64,000 nt of DNA from Garcia nutans (Eukaryota > Streptophyta > Magnoliopsida > Malpighiales > Euphorbiaceae): NCBI GenBank assembly GCA_947685225.1, contig CANTUV010000009.1, positions 1,612,001 through 1,676,000 of the forward strand, in the 5' to 3' direction. Under the pieces are notes generated by a model that made no database searches, was not told the origin of the DNA, and saw only the letters and a list, made by a program, of their open reading frames with translations. Position 1 is the first letter of the stretch. Each line of letters begins with the position of its first letter. A program made the translations under genes and the position numbers. Shown here piece after piece: positions 11,385 through 24,700 of this stretch.

Positions 11385-12834
11385 TAGTAGTTATTATATT
11401 AGTCATTGGCCCCGTAATGTACGGATGTAATTTTTTATTTGATCATGAGCATAATAAATTTTTGACACTGATAATATTTTTGTCATAATAATCAATAAAT
11501 TAAATTAATAAACTAAAAAATATTAAAAAAATGTATATTAACAAATAATTAAAAAAATTAAAAAATTATTCTACTATATATTTCATAATAAACTCATTAC
11601 AGATTAAATATAATAAGTTAGATTGTGAAAGAGATAATTATTTACTATCATATAATTCATGTAAAAACCCTAATAATATTAATAAATTATATTAAATTAA
11701 TTTTTGTCACTTATCCGTTATATATATACACACGCGCGCACACTTCATTTGTCTCATTAAAAAGAAACTACATGTATGATTTTAATAAAACTAGAATAAA
11801 TCATTGCTAGTACAACAATGCAAAGATGATTTTAAATATTTTCGTTTAATTCAAACTAACTATTATTTTACATGTAATTTTTTTAAACATTTTATTTTCT
11901 ATTTATGTATTAAATTTTTACAAATGATTTGTCATTGTTTAGTGGAGTAGTCTTTTACTGAGGATCAATATTTTTAAAACTGAATTAGATACCGATAAAA
12001 ATTAATAATTGATCTATGATTTAAATGGATTAATTCAGATTCTATAATATAATAAAATTATATAACATTTTTAAATAATAATAGATTATACTTAATTATT
12101 TATTATTTTTTAATTTATGACTTTTTAAAATCTAATTTTATAATAATAAATTTTAAATTTACATTTTTTTATCCGCTTACGTAGCAATTATAAATCCCCT
12201 TATTTTTCAGTCCCTTACACGCCCATTGCACAGTAATAAAAATAACAAAATATAAATAAATATAATCAATAAGTAAATATAAACTAATTTATATGTAAAT
12301 TAACAACCAATTATATTGTAAAAAATATAAAATAAAATATTTATTTTAATTTTTATAATAGTTTTATTAAAATAACATTGACAAGCAAATATAATATTTT
12401 TATTTTATAATTTGACAATTTTATTAATCAAGAATACTCTATATATATTTTTGCTATAAAAAATCATGAATTATATAAAAATGAGAAAAAAAGAAAAAAA
12501 AATAGAAATTCAAGCAAGCTTTTTCAAATAAAAAGAAAAATATGAATATAAGATTTTTATTGAAAGTATTATTAATATAAATATTATCATTATATAAATT
12601 ATCAATGCATGATTAATTTATTAGGAATGTTAAAATTTATATATTTTATTATTTAATTTTTAAAATTTTTAAAAATATATTAATTAATTATTGTTATAAA
12701 TAAATTATTTAATTTATAATTAATTTATTATGAAGGTAAATGGTCATATACTTTTTAAAAATTTTCAAATTCTAAAAAAATATATAAATCAATCAATATT
12801 TTTAATTATATTAATATATATTTAATTTATAAAA

Positions 12835-13015
12835 AATTAAAGGTCACAAATATAATTTATTTAATTAATATTATAAAATTATATTAATTTTTGATAATTT
12901 ATAGAAAATTAAAAGCTACAAATATAATTTATTTAATTAATATTATGAAATTATATTAATAAATAATTATTTAATAGAAGATTAAAAGTCACAAATATAA
13001 TTAATTATTAAATTT
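12835..13015. repeat. Three-copy AT-rich tandem repeat, period about 72-75 bp
   Basis: Each unit has AAATTAAAAGTCACAAATATA-like sequence followed by ATTTATTTAATTAATATTAT and ATTATATTAAT. The third unit is shortened. Confidence 0.55.
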
Positions 13016-13847
13016 TAAATTATATATATATATATTATTAAATTAATTAAAAAGTTAATTAAAAGAACAAAATATTAAACATTGAATCAATATCAAATTG
13101 AATGACTTAAATATTTTTTTACCAAGAAGAGAGAGAGAGAGAGTGAAATTGAGAAATTAAGAAATTGTGAAAATACAGAATTCTTAAAAATGGATGATAT
13201 GACAATCTTAACATATATATTATATAATGTGTGAATGAATATATTATAAATTGTATTATAGATATTCCACTAAATTACTATAATATTTAAATTTCAAATA
13301 AATATATAATAATGATATAATTTGATGTTATTTTTTATTATTATAACTTAAAATAATTTATAATATAAATAATTAAAATAATTTTATGATAATTATAATA
13401 ACGTATTAAAAGTAAACTTATATATAATTCATAATCTAAATAAATTAAAATTTTAATTTTAATCGTGCTAATTATTATGATTTAACTAAATATGTAACCA
13501 CCTACCATTAAAAAAAATTTGTATGAAAATTTATTTTCAGTGATTATTATTATTAATTCAACAAATCTATAACTTGAACAAAAAAAATTATTATATTGTT
13601 ATTACAATTTAAATTATTAAATATATATAATTATTATTGGTATCCTAAATCTATCATAGAGAGAGTGATTAAAATAAGAAAATTTATTTAGAAAAGTATA
13701 TAAATATAAATATAAATAATATATTTATTTAATTTATTAAAAATAATAAAATATTTAATTAAATTAATAATAATAGAATTGCCTTATTTTCAGCATTAAT
13801 TGAGAGAGAGGGAGAGAAATAAATGTGTGAGAGAGTAATGAGTATTG

Positions 13848-14032
13848 AAAAATTCTATTATAAACTGGGTCCATGATTCTATTCATGGATCAAGCCAATT
13901 ATAAATTTTGATTTAAATTATAATATTTTAAAAAAATAATTTTAAATAATTTTATTTTTAAATTAAAATTTGTGATTAACCTGACCTGGTTTATGAGTAG
14001 AGACATGGACCGGGTTCATATTAGAATTTTTT
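13848..14032. mobile_element. Foldback MITE of about 185 bp
   Basis: AAAAATTCTATTATAAACTG at the left mirrors the right end, whose reverse complement reads AAAAAATTCTAATATGAACC. Pairing continues through GGTCCATG and on to AATTTTAATTTAAA. No clear target duplication could be read. Confidence 0.55.
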
Positions 14033-16299
14033 AAAAATATTATGTAAATCACATATATCAATCAAATTATTTAGTGATCTCAATGAAAATATATGTAGTA
14101 TGAACTTTGTTTCCATTTGAAACTCTTTTTCTCATATTCGTATTAAATTGACTTCATTTACAATATTTATTTTATTTTATTTTCGTAATTTACCTCTACA
14201 CCAAATAAAATTTTTATTTTTAATTTAATATAAAAATTATTATAATTTAATGTAGTCTACAACTTTTAAGTAGTATATTTCTATTTAATTATCAATATTA
14301 ATTTTTAAAAAATTTACATAATCTTAAATAAATAGCAAAAAAGAATAGATAATATTATATTTTTAAATTAATTATCGATATTAATTTAAAAAAAATTAAA
14401 TAATCTTAAATACATAATAAAAAATAAACATATTTATTTGACTAATAAAAAAAATATTCCGAAGCATAACGAGGATTTTTTCTAGTATATATATACATAT
14501 ATATTATGGGGGAAAATATCAATATAAATTTTTATTAATGTAGGAGTGCATTTGCGCTGGAATGGACTAGGTTTTATCGAAGTTTAGTTCAAATTTAAGT
14601 TGAGTTCTATTATTTAGCTCATGGCGAGCCAACTTGACTGGGTTGGGCTATGCCTCTCATACCTGATAGATTTATTATTATTTTTATTTCTGTCATTTTG
14701 GAAAAAAAAAAAGAGATCTGGAGATCTTAGAATAAACAGAGTCATTAATAAAAATATTGGTGAGTCCTTATGAAAGTACCTAAGAGGGGTTAAACTGAAG
14801 TTGGAGTTTTTCTGCCATAGTTTTATTATCAAATGGTTTAGCCTCTAAAAGACAACCACTAATTTTATTGAGAAAATAAATGTTCTCATTTTCAAAATAT
14901 AGCTTTAAGCAATTGAAACCATTAGGTCATCTCTGCATCAAACTTTGTATGAAAATTAATACTTTTTCAAGTAAATTTATGTAAATAAAAATAAAATAAC
15001 AAACGTACATATTAGCGAACCAGTTAACTTAATTAAGAAACACATATGAAAACATATGCACTATATTTATTATTATCCCACAACAAGGACAAGAATGTTT
15101 TTTGTTGTGCAATTTGAAAGATACATGTCATTACGTAAAATAAAATCTTATTTATATAACTACCAAATATGTAAATCACTTGATAAAATATTAATCTAAT
15201 TTAATTAGAAGTTTCGAATTCGAATATCTAAACATGCAGCTGTGTTAAAACTCGATATTGAAAGTATGTATGATTTAAAAAAAATCTTATCTATATGCAT
15301 ATGCAACAGTTTCACAACATAACTATGGAAACTAAGCAATATCTCACTAATACAACGGAACTATAAAAACTAAGTAATATCTCACACGTACTCTATCTAC
15401 CATTCTACTTAGAAATTGGAAATAAGCACATCTCCATGATTTCTTCAACCTAGCTATTTTTTTTAAAATACTACATGGATCAAATTGATTTAGATCAAAA
15501 GTATTTTGCATTAATTGCATTGGAGAAATGACAATTCCTACCTTACATTTATTGTTGTGTTTAATAATAAATATAAAGTTAGAATAATTATTTTTCTAAT
15601 GCAATTAATACAAAAATATTTTTTAATCCGGATCAATTTGATCCATTTAACATTACTCTATTTCTTTTAACATTAGTATGAGAGAGGAGGAGTTTATTAT
15701 TTAAGGGAATATTTATTTTCTAGATAGCCGGTGTCTCGATTTACTAATTACCAATTAATTAAAACTAAATCTAAAGTATGATGCATAAGGATAATGGAAA
15801 TCTAAATTCAAGGTTCACTTAATTATTAGAAGTAACTTTAATATAGAGATTTTAGTATTCATAACTATAATTAGTAATTTCTTTACTCTTTTATTTTAAA
15901 ACTTCATTAATGGATAACAAAATAAATAATTTTAGTATTCAATTACTTTTCTTATGGGAACAATAACTCTTTCATTACTAAATTACTTGTCATTATATGT
16001 ACTTAAATTGCTTGGAAATTGGGGCAGAATATGAAGCAGTCAATGTAAGTTGTGATACACATGAGGACAATGGTATATCTCAAACGTTAACTATTAAGTG
16101 AATTTTATTTACTCAGTCACATTATTTCCTTAAATTAGTTATTGTTGAAAAAATAAATTCATATAAATAGATGTTGAGATTTTACCTCTAACGATATTCA
16201 AGGAAGAACAATCACCAAAGAGGAAACTAAATAATGAATTATTGGAAAAAAAAATTGTAGCATAAAACTTCTCAATATCACACTTTTGGAGTAATCCTT

Positions 16300-17140
16300 A
16301 TAAATACATGAGTATTTACAATAGCTTAGCTAGGGTAGTCAACTATTACAAGACTGGCGAGTTCATAGTTGCCAAAGTTAATTAGGCCATCGTTTTTTTT
16401 GGATAACCTTATGGTTCGTACTTTAATCTTCTCTTTTATTCAATCATTAGACCTATTCTACATTGCTTCATTTTGTGCTTCTTTTATATTAATTTTTGCT
16501 CTATATATAAATTTTTTGAATTAGGAATTTTTTTCCTAATTAGGGTTTCTGAAATGTATAAGATTAGGGTGCATAATCAGAAGTTAATTGAACTTATAAT
16601 CTACTATGTGAATGCCAATGTTGAGGAAGATGCAAAAATAACACACCTTTTTGATTCAGATTATGTGAATTTATCAATATAATTTTTTTGTCTAATTTCA
16701 CGATTTAATTCAATTTTTTGATTTACTTGACTATGTCTTTTGCAATTGATCATAAATATATATATATATATATATATATAATATTGATATTCAATGGCAA
16801 TAGCTAGTGTTTGGAAACTAAGAAAGTGATAGAAAGAGATTAGAAAAGAATATAAAAACCAGAGAGAAAACTAGCATATGCTAACTCACAATTTCTAGTT
16901 AGTAGTTGCTGCTTAACTGTAATTACTATTAAAATCTCAATACATTCATATATTTAAAGATTTTCAAAAAAATTTAATTGGTCTTCTTATTATATGTTTT
17001 GCACTGGTGTTTTGAATATATGAACACCAAGGATAGCTGGATTTGACATGCCAGACTCTTAAAAAGACATGATTCGAAGAATGAACCCCAATAAGGTCTT
17101 GAAGATATTTCACTTTGAATCAAGTCTTTTTGGGAGGGGA
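16300..17140 (+). pseudogene. SKP1 pseudogene, unit 1
   Basis: Around 16,312-16,413 the sequence resembles the end of SKP1 exon 1, translating like VNYYKTGEF and AKVNQ, but it lacks the segment for the acidic loop and carries a stop (TAG in place of the CAG kept in the other copies). The next bases resemble the start of the SKP1 intron. Near 17,001-17,125 a second block resembles exon 2, with GGATTTGACATGCCAGACTC matching the SKP1 segment for LTCQT, and is frameshifted. Between them (about 16,787-16,925) is a remnant of the LTR found in the SKP1 intron. It lies about 4.6 kb upstream of the real SKP1 gene. Confidence 0.75.
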
Positions 17141-18114
17141 TTGAGATTAATGAGGAGGGGATTTAAATTAAGAGATAGAGATGGCATTTTTGGGGATTTA
17201 ATTTATGTTTTTTGGGAGTCAATGTTTGTAAGTAGTTTTTTTTAACTTAATTTACAATTAAGCAATTAGATACTATTCTTCTTGATAACTAAGGGTGTTA
17301 ATTTTTTTTTTATATCTTATCAGAAACAATTCTTTTTACGTAACAATATTATCTATGAATAAATAACATTATTATATAATTTTTTAAAAAATATATCACT
17401 TTCTTTAAAATGACTTACCCTTTATCACATTGTTATCAATTAATTATGGTTAAATGAATATATTTTTTCATAAATTATCAATAAATAAATCTATTTTTAT
17501 ATATCAATATTTATTATATGCTTATTATATATATATATTGTCACGACCCAACCCGGGGGCCATGACCGGCATGCAGCCAAACCGAAGTCCGACCACATAA
17601 GCCTAAAAAAAAAACATTCATAACAGTCTAAGTGCAAAACAGTTCAATACTTATGAAATCCACAATCCTAATTCAAATGCAAACCATCAATATAATCAAT
17701 TCACAATAAAATCATTAAGAAAATCTAATGCAGACAAGTTCTACTTATTACACAAAAAGGGATTCGGATTCAATCCGCCCAAAAGTTCAATATCCGGAAA
17801 TCTCTAAGCAGAAGGACCAATAACACAAACAGAAAACCTGATCGACTTCGCCAAGAAGAGAAAGAAGATAGACGAAGGCAATCACTGTAAACCTGCAAGA
17901 CAATCTGTAAGGGTGTGAGCGCTTTATAGACGCCCAGTAAGTCTATGAGAGGCAGAGAAACATCTAACAGTTATATAAGCAGTACATATAATACAATCAC
18001 AAATTAAGCAAACAAGATGGTGTGTCGAGGTCACCAATCAGTAAACAGTACAGTAATCATATCAGTCACATCCGCCCTTATAACTTCTCAGTACAGTACA
18101 GTAATCAGTAATTA

Positions 18115-18209
18115 GGCATGTAGCCTCAGTAAACAGTATAGGCATTAAGCCTCAGTAGCAGTATAGGCATTAAGCCTCAGTAACAGTATAGGCATTAAGC
18201 CTCAGTAAC
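18115..18209. repeat. 25-bp tandem repeat inside the solo LTR
   Basis: GGCATTAAGCCTCAGTA units occur three times at a 25-bp period after a degenerate first copy GGCATGTAGCCTCAGTAA. Units are contiguous without unique spacers, so this is not a CRISPR array. Confidence 0.85.
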
Positions 18210-18410
18210 CTCTTTCCCCTTCATGACACACCATCACACAGCACAAGTAATATCACATTCAATATTATCACATAAATACAATCACATGCAAGTTTCTCTG
18301 TCTCCTAAAGCATGCGAGGCTGGGTTCGAAAGAATAGTATAGTGAATATATAGAAAGGATAATATATATAAAAAGGGTTTATATATGTATATAAGTTGTT
18401 AGCAAGTAGC

Positions 18411-18455
18411 ACAACACAAATAATCACAACACAAATAATCACAACACAAATAATC
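18411..18455. repeat. 15-bp tandem repeat, three copies
   Basis: ACAACACAAATAATC is repeated three times head to tail within the solo LTR. Confidence 0.9.
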
Positions 18456-20443
18456 ACATACACCCATAGAACTTACCTGGTCTAACAGTCAGCTAAGCAA
18501 TCCGCCACCCTAAGTCTGAGGTGCTGCTGGACCACCGCCTAACCATTAACCATCAATTAACAACCACCCTTACAAATGTATGCAAGTGCAAATGGGAATG
18601 CATGACGTGAATGCACACAATTCAATAATTTCCACAACAAGGTTAAACCTTTTTGTCAACCAAACATAACTTAACCATCATAATACCACACCTTTAAACT
18701 TGCTTTCCAGAATATAAAACATCATTAAAAAGTCCTTACAATTTAAATTCATCAAATACCTTACTTAAATAATCAAAATACACAAGATAAAATTTTACCG
18801 ATAAACCTGAATAACGAGTGTCAACTTATAAAATTCAAAACAATTAACCTGTAAATGAAAAATTTATAATTTTCAACCAGAAGCTAATTTGATATCTGAA
18901 AAGCATCCTACCAAAATTTCATAATTTTTCGAGACTTAGAAGTCTCTCAACCAATTTTTATTCAAAACAGTATACAACTCACAAGGTATACTGACAGCAG
19001 TAGAAAGATCAAATTATTTCAACAATATCACAAACAGAAACATAACCCAACATATTTTTCTTGTAAACTAGACTTCTAGAGCTTCAACATATATGAAAAT
19101 CAAATCAAAAACATTTTTACACATTTTAATATGAATTTCAAAAGTTACAGTTGATGCAATAGCATCAACAGCACAGTTTGTCAGACAACAGTAGCAAACT
19201 TGAATTTTCCAGAAATATACGATGCTCCAAAATCCCAAAAATTATTTTTCTCATAAACTAGACTCAATTTTGAGCCACATATCAAAATTTCAGATTTTTA
19301 TCACATTCCAATATTTAATTAAAAATCGAGCAACATACAGTACTAACATCACACTTCTGCAGAGAATTAATTCATCCAAAAACTCAAAGAAAACAATTAA
19401 TTCGAAAACCTTAATACCCAAATCAATTCAATCAAACCCTAATTCAATATATTCATCAAGTTCCAGAACCCAACACATTAGCCAAATCAATTAATTCAAT
19501 ACCAAAATCCCTCAAAACAATAAAAACTCAAAACCTAACATATTTTGTAAAAAATCAATTTAATTAAATAATAATTCGAATTTAGCCAATTTAATTAAGA
19601 AAAATATCAAACCAATATGATATTAATATGAAATAATTAAATGGAAGTCGAAATAATGCAAAAAGAATCAAGAAATACCTCAAAAACACCAAAAAACTTG
19701 AAAAAACGAGCTGCTGGACAGGACCCAAAACGACAGGGGCGAGCCACTACGCCCAGCCGCCGAACGACGAGCTCCACACGCCGAACGACAGGAGCGCGCC
19801 TCGCCGAACGACTCACGTCCCTAGCCAAACGACACCGGCTACGCGTGTGCACAAGGACAAAACGACGGCCGCACTGTTTCTGCCTAAAAACCCTAATTTG
19901 CTTCTCTTTTTTCAAAATACCCGAAAATAAAAGACCCAAAACCCTACCCCATCAGATTTTAGGTCTATTTATAGGAAAATAATTTTCCAAAATTATATTT
20001 TTGCCCCAAAACTATTTATTTTAATTAAAAACACCCCAAAACTCTTTAAAATTTTAAAAAAACACCCAACTAACTTATAAAAATTTACAACTAACCCCAA
20101 ATTTAATTTATTTAATTTATTTTAATTAAAAATTAATAAATTACCGAAAAATTTTCGAAACACAACCCCTAGCAAAATTATACTTAAAATAACCGTAACG
20201 ACATCACGGTCACCAAAATGACATCAAAAACAGCAAAACGAAATCCGAAAATTTTTCGATCGCCAAAATGACCAAAATACCCCCCGAAGCCAAAAACACA
20301 ATATTATACTTAAAACGACCGTCTCGTCACCCCGAGTATCAAAAAGACATTCAAAGGGCACAAAATGACTATTTTGCCCCTAAGGTACAAAATTACCATT
20401 TTGCCCCCAGACTTAAAATCATACAAAAACCAAGGGTTTTACA

Positions 20444-20562
20444 TATATATATATATTTTAAAAAAGCTCGAACCTCGATATCTATTTTGTGAGGTTCGAA
20501 CCCCTGACCTCTCCTTAGAGAGTAACATTAGGTGGCCAGTTGAGCTATCCCCAACTGGTTTT
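20444..20562 (-). mobile_element. tRNA-derived SINE (minus strand)
   Basis: On the minus strand there is an A box TAGCTCAACTGG (20,536-20,547) and a B box GGTTCGAACC (20,493-20,502) at tRNA-like spacing, followed by an AT-rich tail. A 19-bp identical target duplication GCTTATTATATATATATAT lies at 17,520-17,538 and 20,563-20,581, typical of target-primed insertion. The solo LTR landed in the AT-rich tail/target region afterwards. There is no cloverleaf, so it is not a functional tRNA gene. Confidence 0.75.
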
Positions 20563-20581
20563 GCTTATTATATATATATAT

Positions 20582-20706
20582 AAAACTTAAACTTATATAT
20601 ATATATCAAGTTCGATTCAATTAACCACATATATATCAATATTTATTATATGCTTATTATATATATATATATAGATAAAACTTAAACTTATATATATATC
20701 AAGTTG
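20582..20706. repeat. Local duplication next to the SINE
   Basis: ATATATCAATATTTATTATA plus the AT repeat and AAAACTTAAACTTATATATA appear twice in unit 1 (17,497-17,538 with 20,583-20,610, then 20,627-20,706) but once in unit 2 near 45,320-45,400. A short non-matching stretch CGATTCAATTAACCAC joins the two. Confidence 0.6.
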
Positions 20707-21732
20707 TATAGGTTCAACTTGGCATTGGTGATGCAGTAACAATTTTATTATGCTTGATAATTATCAGTACATTGATGCATCAGAGTTGGTTAATAAAAAA
20801 ATTATTATGAAAATGGATCTCAACCCGTTCAACATTTTGTTTTAGTGAAAAAAAATGTCTTATTTTTGACAAAAAAAAAATATTTTATTAAAAAAAAAAT
20901 TCTAAAATCCAATTCAAGGTTTGTAAAAACTTGAAAAGACACATATAAGAAAAAAAAGACAAAAATAATAACAAATGACCTTTTAATTCAATTAATCCTG
21001 CCATGAGAGTATGGATGATAACTGATAATGTATTTGTAAAAATTATCATAATTAAATCATAACTTATTTAATTTTAAACTATTCAAATATATTTAAATTT
21101 GATCATAGTTATATTCGTACACATTATAAAATTATTTAATACTATTTATTTATTATCCAAACCTATTTAGCTATAAAAAATTAAAAATATTAAAAAATTT
21201 AAATTATAAAATTATATTTATTCCAATTAAATAATTATAAATAAATATTTAATATTAACATAATTTTATTAAAATAATTTTATAGCATAAAATTCTATTA
21301 TTAAAATAAAATCTAATAAATATATAATTAAAATATATAACTGGGTTTGAATAATAGATACTCAAAAATAAATATTTAAACTTGATCTAAATTTATTACA
21401 GATAATAAAAATATTATCTGTATCCGTTCGAATCAGTTCATAATAATAATAATAATAATAATAATAATTGGTATATATTAAAATGTTTTGTTATAATATA
21501 AATTAATAAAAAAATATGATAAAACTCGTGCAAATCACAGCGTTTTAAATTTTCTTAAATACACCCTGATGCATACGATCACGCAACACTATTTTAACTC
21601 TGCTCCATAAAAAGGGTCGCGGCTCTTCGGTTCGCCAATTGTTTCTCTTTATAAATCGACGGATAAAACTACAGAGATTTTTGTCGTTTTGTGTTTTGTC
21701 GGTAGAGAATCGATCGCCGAAACCCAAAAACG
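20707..21732 (+). other. Upstream region of SKP1 copy A
   Basis: About 1 kb of AT-rich DNA conserved with 45,395-46,425 in unit 2. It contains an AAT microsatellite at 21,440-21,470 and the SKP1 core promoter near its end. Confidence 0.6.
21648..21656 (+). promoter_or_regulatory. TATA box of SKP1 copy A
   Basis: TTTATAAAT lies 77 bp before the start codon and is kept in copy B at 46,341-46,349. Confidence 0.55.
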
Positions 21733-24700
21733 ATGTCGTCGTCGAAGAAGATCACCTTGAGGAGCAGCGACGGAGAGGCTTTCGAGGTGGAGGAGGCAGT
21801 GGCGTTGGAGTCGCAATCGATCAAGCACATGATTGAAGATGATTGCGCCGATAACGGAATTCCATTACCGAATGTGACGAGCAAGATCTTGGCTAAGGTG
21901 ATTGAGTATTGCAAGAAGCACGTCGAGACTCCTAAGTCCGATGATCGGAGCAGCAACGACGCCGATGAGGAACTCAAGGCTTGGGATGCTGAGTTTGTCA
22001 AAGTTGATCAGGCCACCCTTTTCGATCTCATCCTGGTTTGTAATTTAATCTTCTCTTCTTTTTCAATCTTTAGATCTGTTCTTTGCTTCATTTTATTTGG
22101 TCTTTTTTTATATGAATTTTGCTATATATTTTGATTGATTTGAGTTATAGATTTTTTCTTAATTAGGGTTCTCATATCTTGTTAGGGTACATATATATTT
22201 TATTATCTTGTTATAGATCTATTGATAATATCTAATCAATGTCTACCATTGTATTAACTGATTAGGAAATAGGGCATTTATTGATATAGAATGATATTCA
22301 TTTTTAGGATTCGGGGAGAAAGTATAAATATTGCAATAATGTACTATTACATACCAAGTTAAGATAGATATCCCAGCTTAAAAAGCATGGCTGTAATGTA
22401 GTAAACTTTGATAAGAACATATTGAAAATTATCTTCGGGTTTCTGAAATAGTTGTGAATAATATCGATTTCCTATCAATAACATTGGGTAGTAGAGGATT
22501 TCATTAACTATACATGCTAAATGAAATATACTTACAAGTTATAATGGATCTTAATAATTCATATGTCATGTTATTTAGCAAGTATACAACTAATAGAATT
22601 TTGATTGCATCACATACGTTATTAGTATGGAAAACAATTTGAAAGTAATAGATTAATTTTTACCAGCATAATTGTATTTGAAATCCATAAGTTGTCAATT
22701 TAGGCACAGTTTTTGGTCGGTCATGGAGTTTTATGAATTCATGTATTATGTGATTATGAATTGAGCTTTGAATTCTATATGCTTGGATGAATTTGTTAGT
22801 TGGAATCACCTCTGTAACTGCTATTTGTTGAACTGCTGTCCGGGGCTACAATGTTTTTTCTTTATTTGGCATGGAGCATTGTTCATGTGGATTGACACCA
22901 TTCACACATTTCTTTCTATCGCCCCCACTCACACAAGAAAACCTTACCATAATCAGCTCAGTCATTCCAGCTTCACGCATTTATCCTCATGCCATTACAT
23001 TGACAAGTTCTAATACCCAGCAGCAATTCCCTTCTTGTTCTCATGTTTATAGAAGGAACAACCTTAATTGATTTATCATCCTAAATCCGGGATAAATATT
23101 GAATTCTTATAGTGTTAGGTTATTAATAAACCTGAAATTCAGTTGCGGATGTCAGTGTTTAGGAACTTGCATAATTGACACAGTTTGATTTATCTTTAAC
23201 AATCTGAATTGAGTGTTTGCACATAATGAATATAAAATTTATGCCTATCTTATGATTTAATTCAATTTTGTGATTTATTTGTATGTAATTTGCAGTTGAT
23301 TTTTTATATTGTGATTTATTTGTATATCATTTGCAATTGATCTTTGACATGTTGTTTGTTTAATGTTCTGTTATGATCTTCAATGGCAAGAACCATTATA
23401 GATGTGTTTGGAAGCTAAGAAAGTGATAATAAGAGATAAGAAAAGAATAGTGAATGAGCGAGAAGAAAAAGTAGAGGAAGAGAGAGAATTAAGAGAGAGA
23501 ATAACAGGTAGGACAGAGATAGAGAGGATTGGCCAGAGAAAATTTGAGTTTGATATTAATCATTTTCACTCATCATTCTGTTGCAATATTTGGTATTTAT
23601 AATGCCAATTGATAACTAAGATAAGCTAGCTAACTAACTAACTATTTCTGGCTGCTGCAAAGCTGTAAGGAAGGGCAGATCTTCCCAATTGGCTTTCTTT
23701 AAGTAGCAAAATACCCGCTGCAGCAGAGTTGGATGAACAAACCCACATCCTGTCCAGACCAGCAGCAAAATTTTGACTAGCAACAAGAAGATAATCCTGA
23801 ATTGTATGTACATCTTCAGTCTCATCATCATGTACTTCCAAAAGTCACCTAGAAGGAATCCAACATGAACTCTGGTTTGCTGCAGAAGACAGAACCATAT
23901 TCTTTGAGACATCGCAACTCAGTCAAATAAGTTCAGGTTCAAGGCTGCATGCATAATAAGCTCAAATGGCCTCCCAATCATTAAACCATTATCAAAATAT
24001 AGAACTTGCCAGGGCATTTTAACGAACACCTACAAGGCTTGCAATTTCCTTTAACAGAAAATCTAATTTCTTTCGCAGCCTTCACCAAATTTCAAGTTCA
24101 TCTTCATTTAACATGACCATATTCTTCAATCATCAATTCAACAATTTTCACAGTACAAAAAACAACACAACGCACAGTTTCACAATAACTTCCCCACAAA
24201 AAAACTCTTAAAAATCAGGATTAGGTCTACTAATTTTTTGAAAAGATGCAGAACTGATGATTTTAGGAAAAAAAAATTGTAATCACCAATCTAAAATTTG
24301 TTCCCACGTCGTTTGGCCCTTCCATAGCTACAGAAGAATTATCATTCACGGAGTATTGAGTTTTGGAGGAGAATTAACATCTGTAACCAAAGCTGCTTTT
24401 GGGAGGTTTGGTATTCATTCTCTTATTGTAGTTGCTTTTGTGAGATTTGGAATTCATTCTCTAGCATTTGCAATTGTAACTACTTTTGAGAGATTTGGAA
24501 TTTCTTCTGATAAACCTGAAATTCAGTGAATTTGAGGTGAAAATAAGATTTGTTGGATTTTTTTTGGGTTTGTCCCCAGCAAGATTTGGTTCCTTGGGGT
24601 CTAGCTGCATTGATACCATATTGTTATGATTGATGCTGGCAAGAACCATAACAATGTGTTTGGAAGCTAAGAAAGTGATATAAAGGGATGAGAGAAGAAT

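Larger units (their letters stand above)
10623..15783. other. Long AT-rich intergenic region
   Basis: About 5 kb with no supportable intact gene. It holds an exon-like fragment (10,676-10,822, minus), a palindrome (11,327-11,384), an AT tandem repeat (12,835-13,015), a GA microsatellite near 13,127, a MITE (13,848-14,032) and low-complexity AT sequence. The short ORFs at 11,625 and 14,614 lack any resemblance to proteins. Confidence 0.5.
17539..20443 (-). mobile_element. Solo LTR (about 2.9 kb) on the minus strand
   Basis: Read on the minus strand it starts TGTAAAACCC and ends GGGTCGTGACA (TG...CA), flanked by TATAT on both sides. That duplication is weak evidence because the target is an AT repeat. 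A TATA box CTATAAATAG lies at 19,965-19,974 (minus), followed by a GC-rich leader. Two internal tandem repeats are present. No gag-pol, primer-binding site or polypurine tract accompanies it, so it is a solo LTR or LARD-like remnant. The matching place in unit 2 (about 45,355) lacks it, so it inserted after the duplication. Confidence 0.7.

Noticed and set aside
18115..18455. Short regular repeats as a CRISPR-like array
   Set aside because: Units are contiguous with no unique spacers and lie in a plant solo LTR.
19641..19982. Arg/Thr-rich 113-residue ORF and its minus-strand partner
   Set aside because: Translation of the GC-rich solo-LTR leader with repeated CCGAACGAC words; no family resemblance.
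20493..20547. Possible tRNA gene on the minus strand
   Set aside because: A and B boxes are present but acceptor, D and anticodon arms do not fold, and a 19-bp target duplication marks a SINE.
22768..23071. ORFs in the SKP1 intron (also 47,464-47,767)
   Set aside because: Conserved only as intron sequence between duplicates, overlapping in two frames without a domain.
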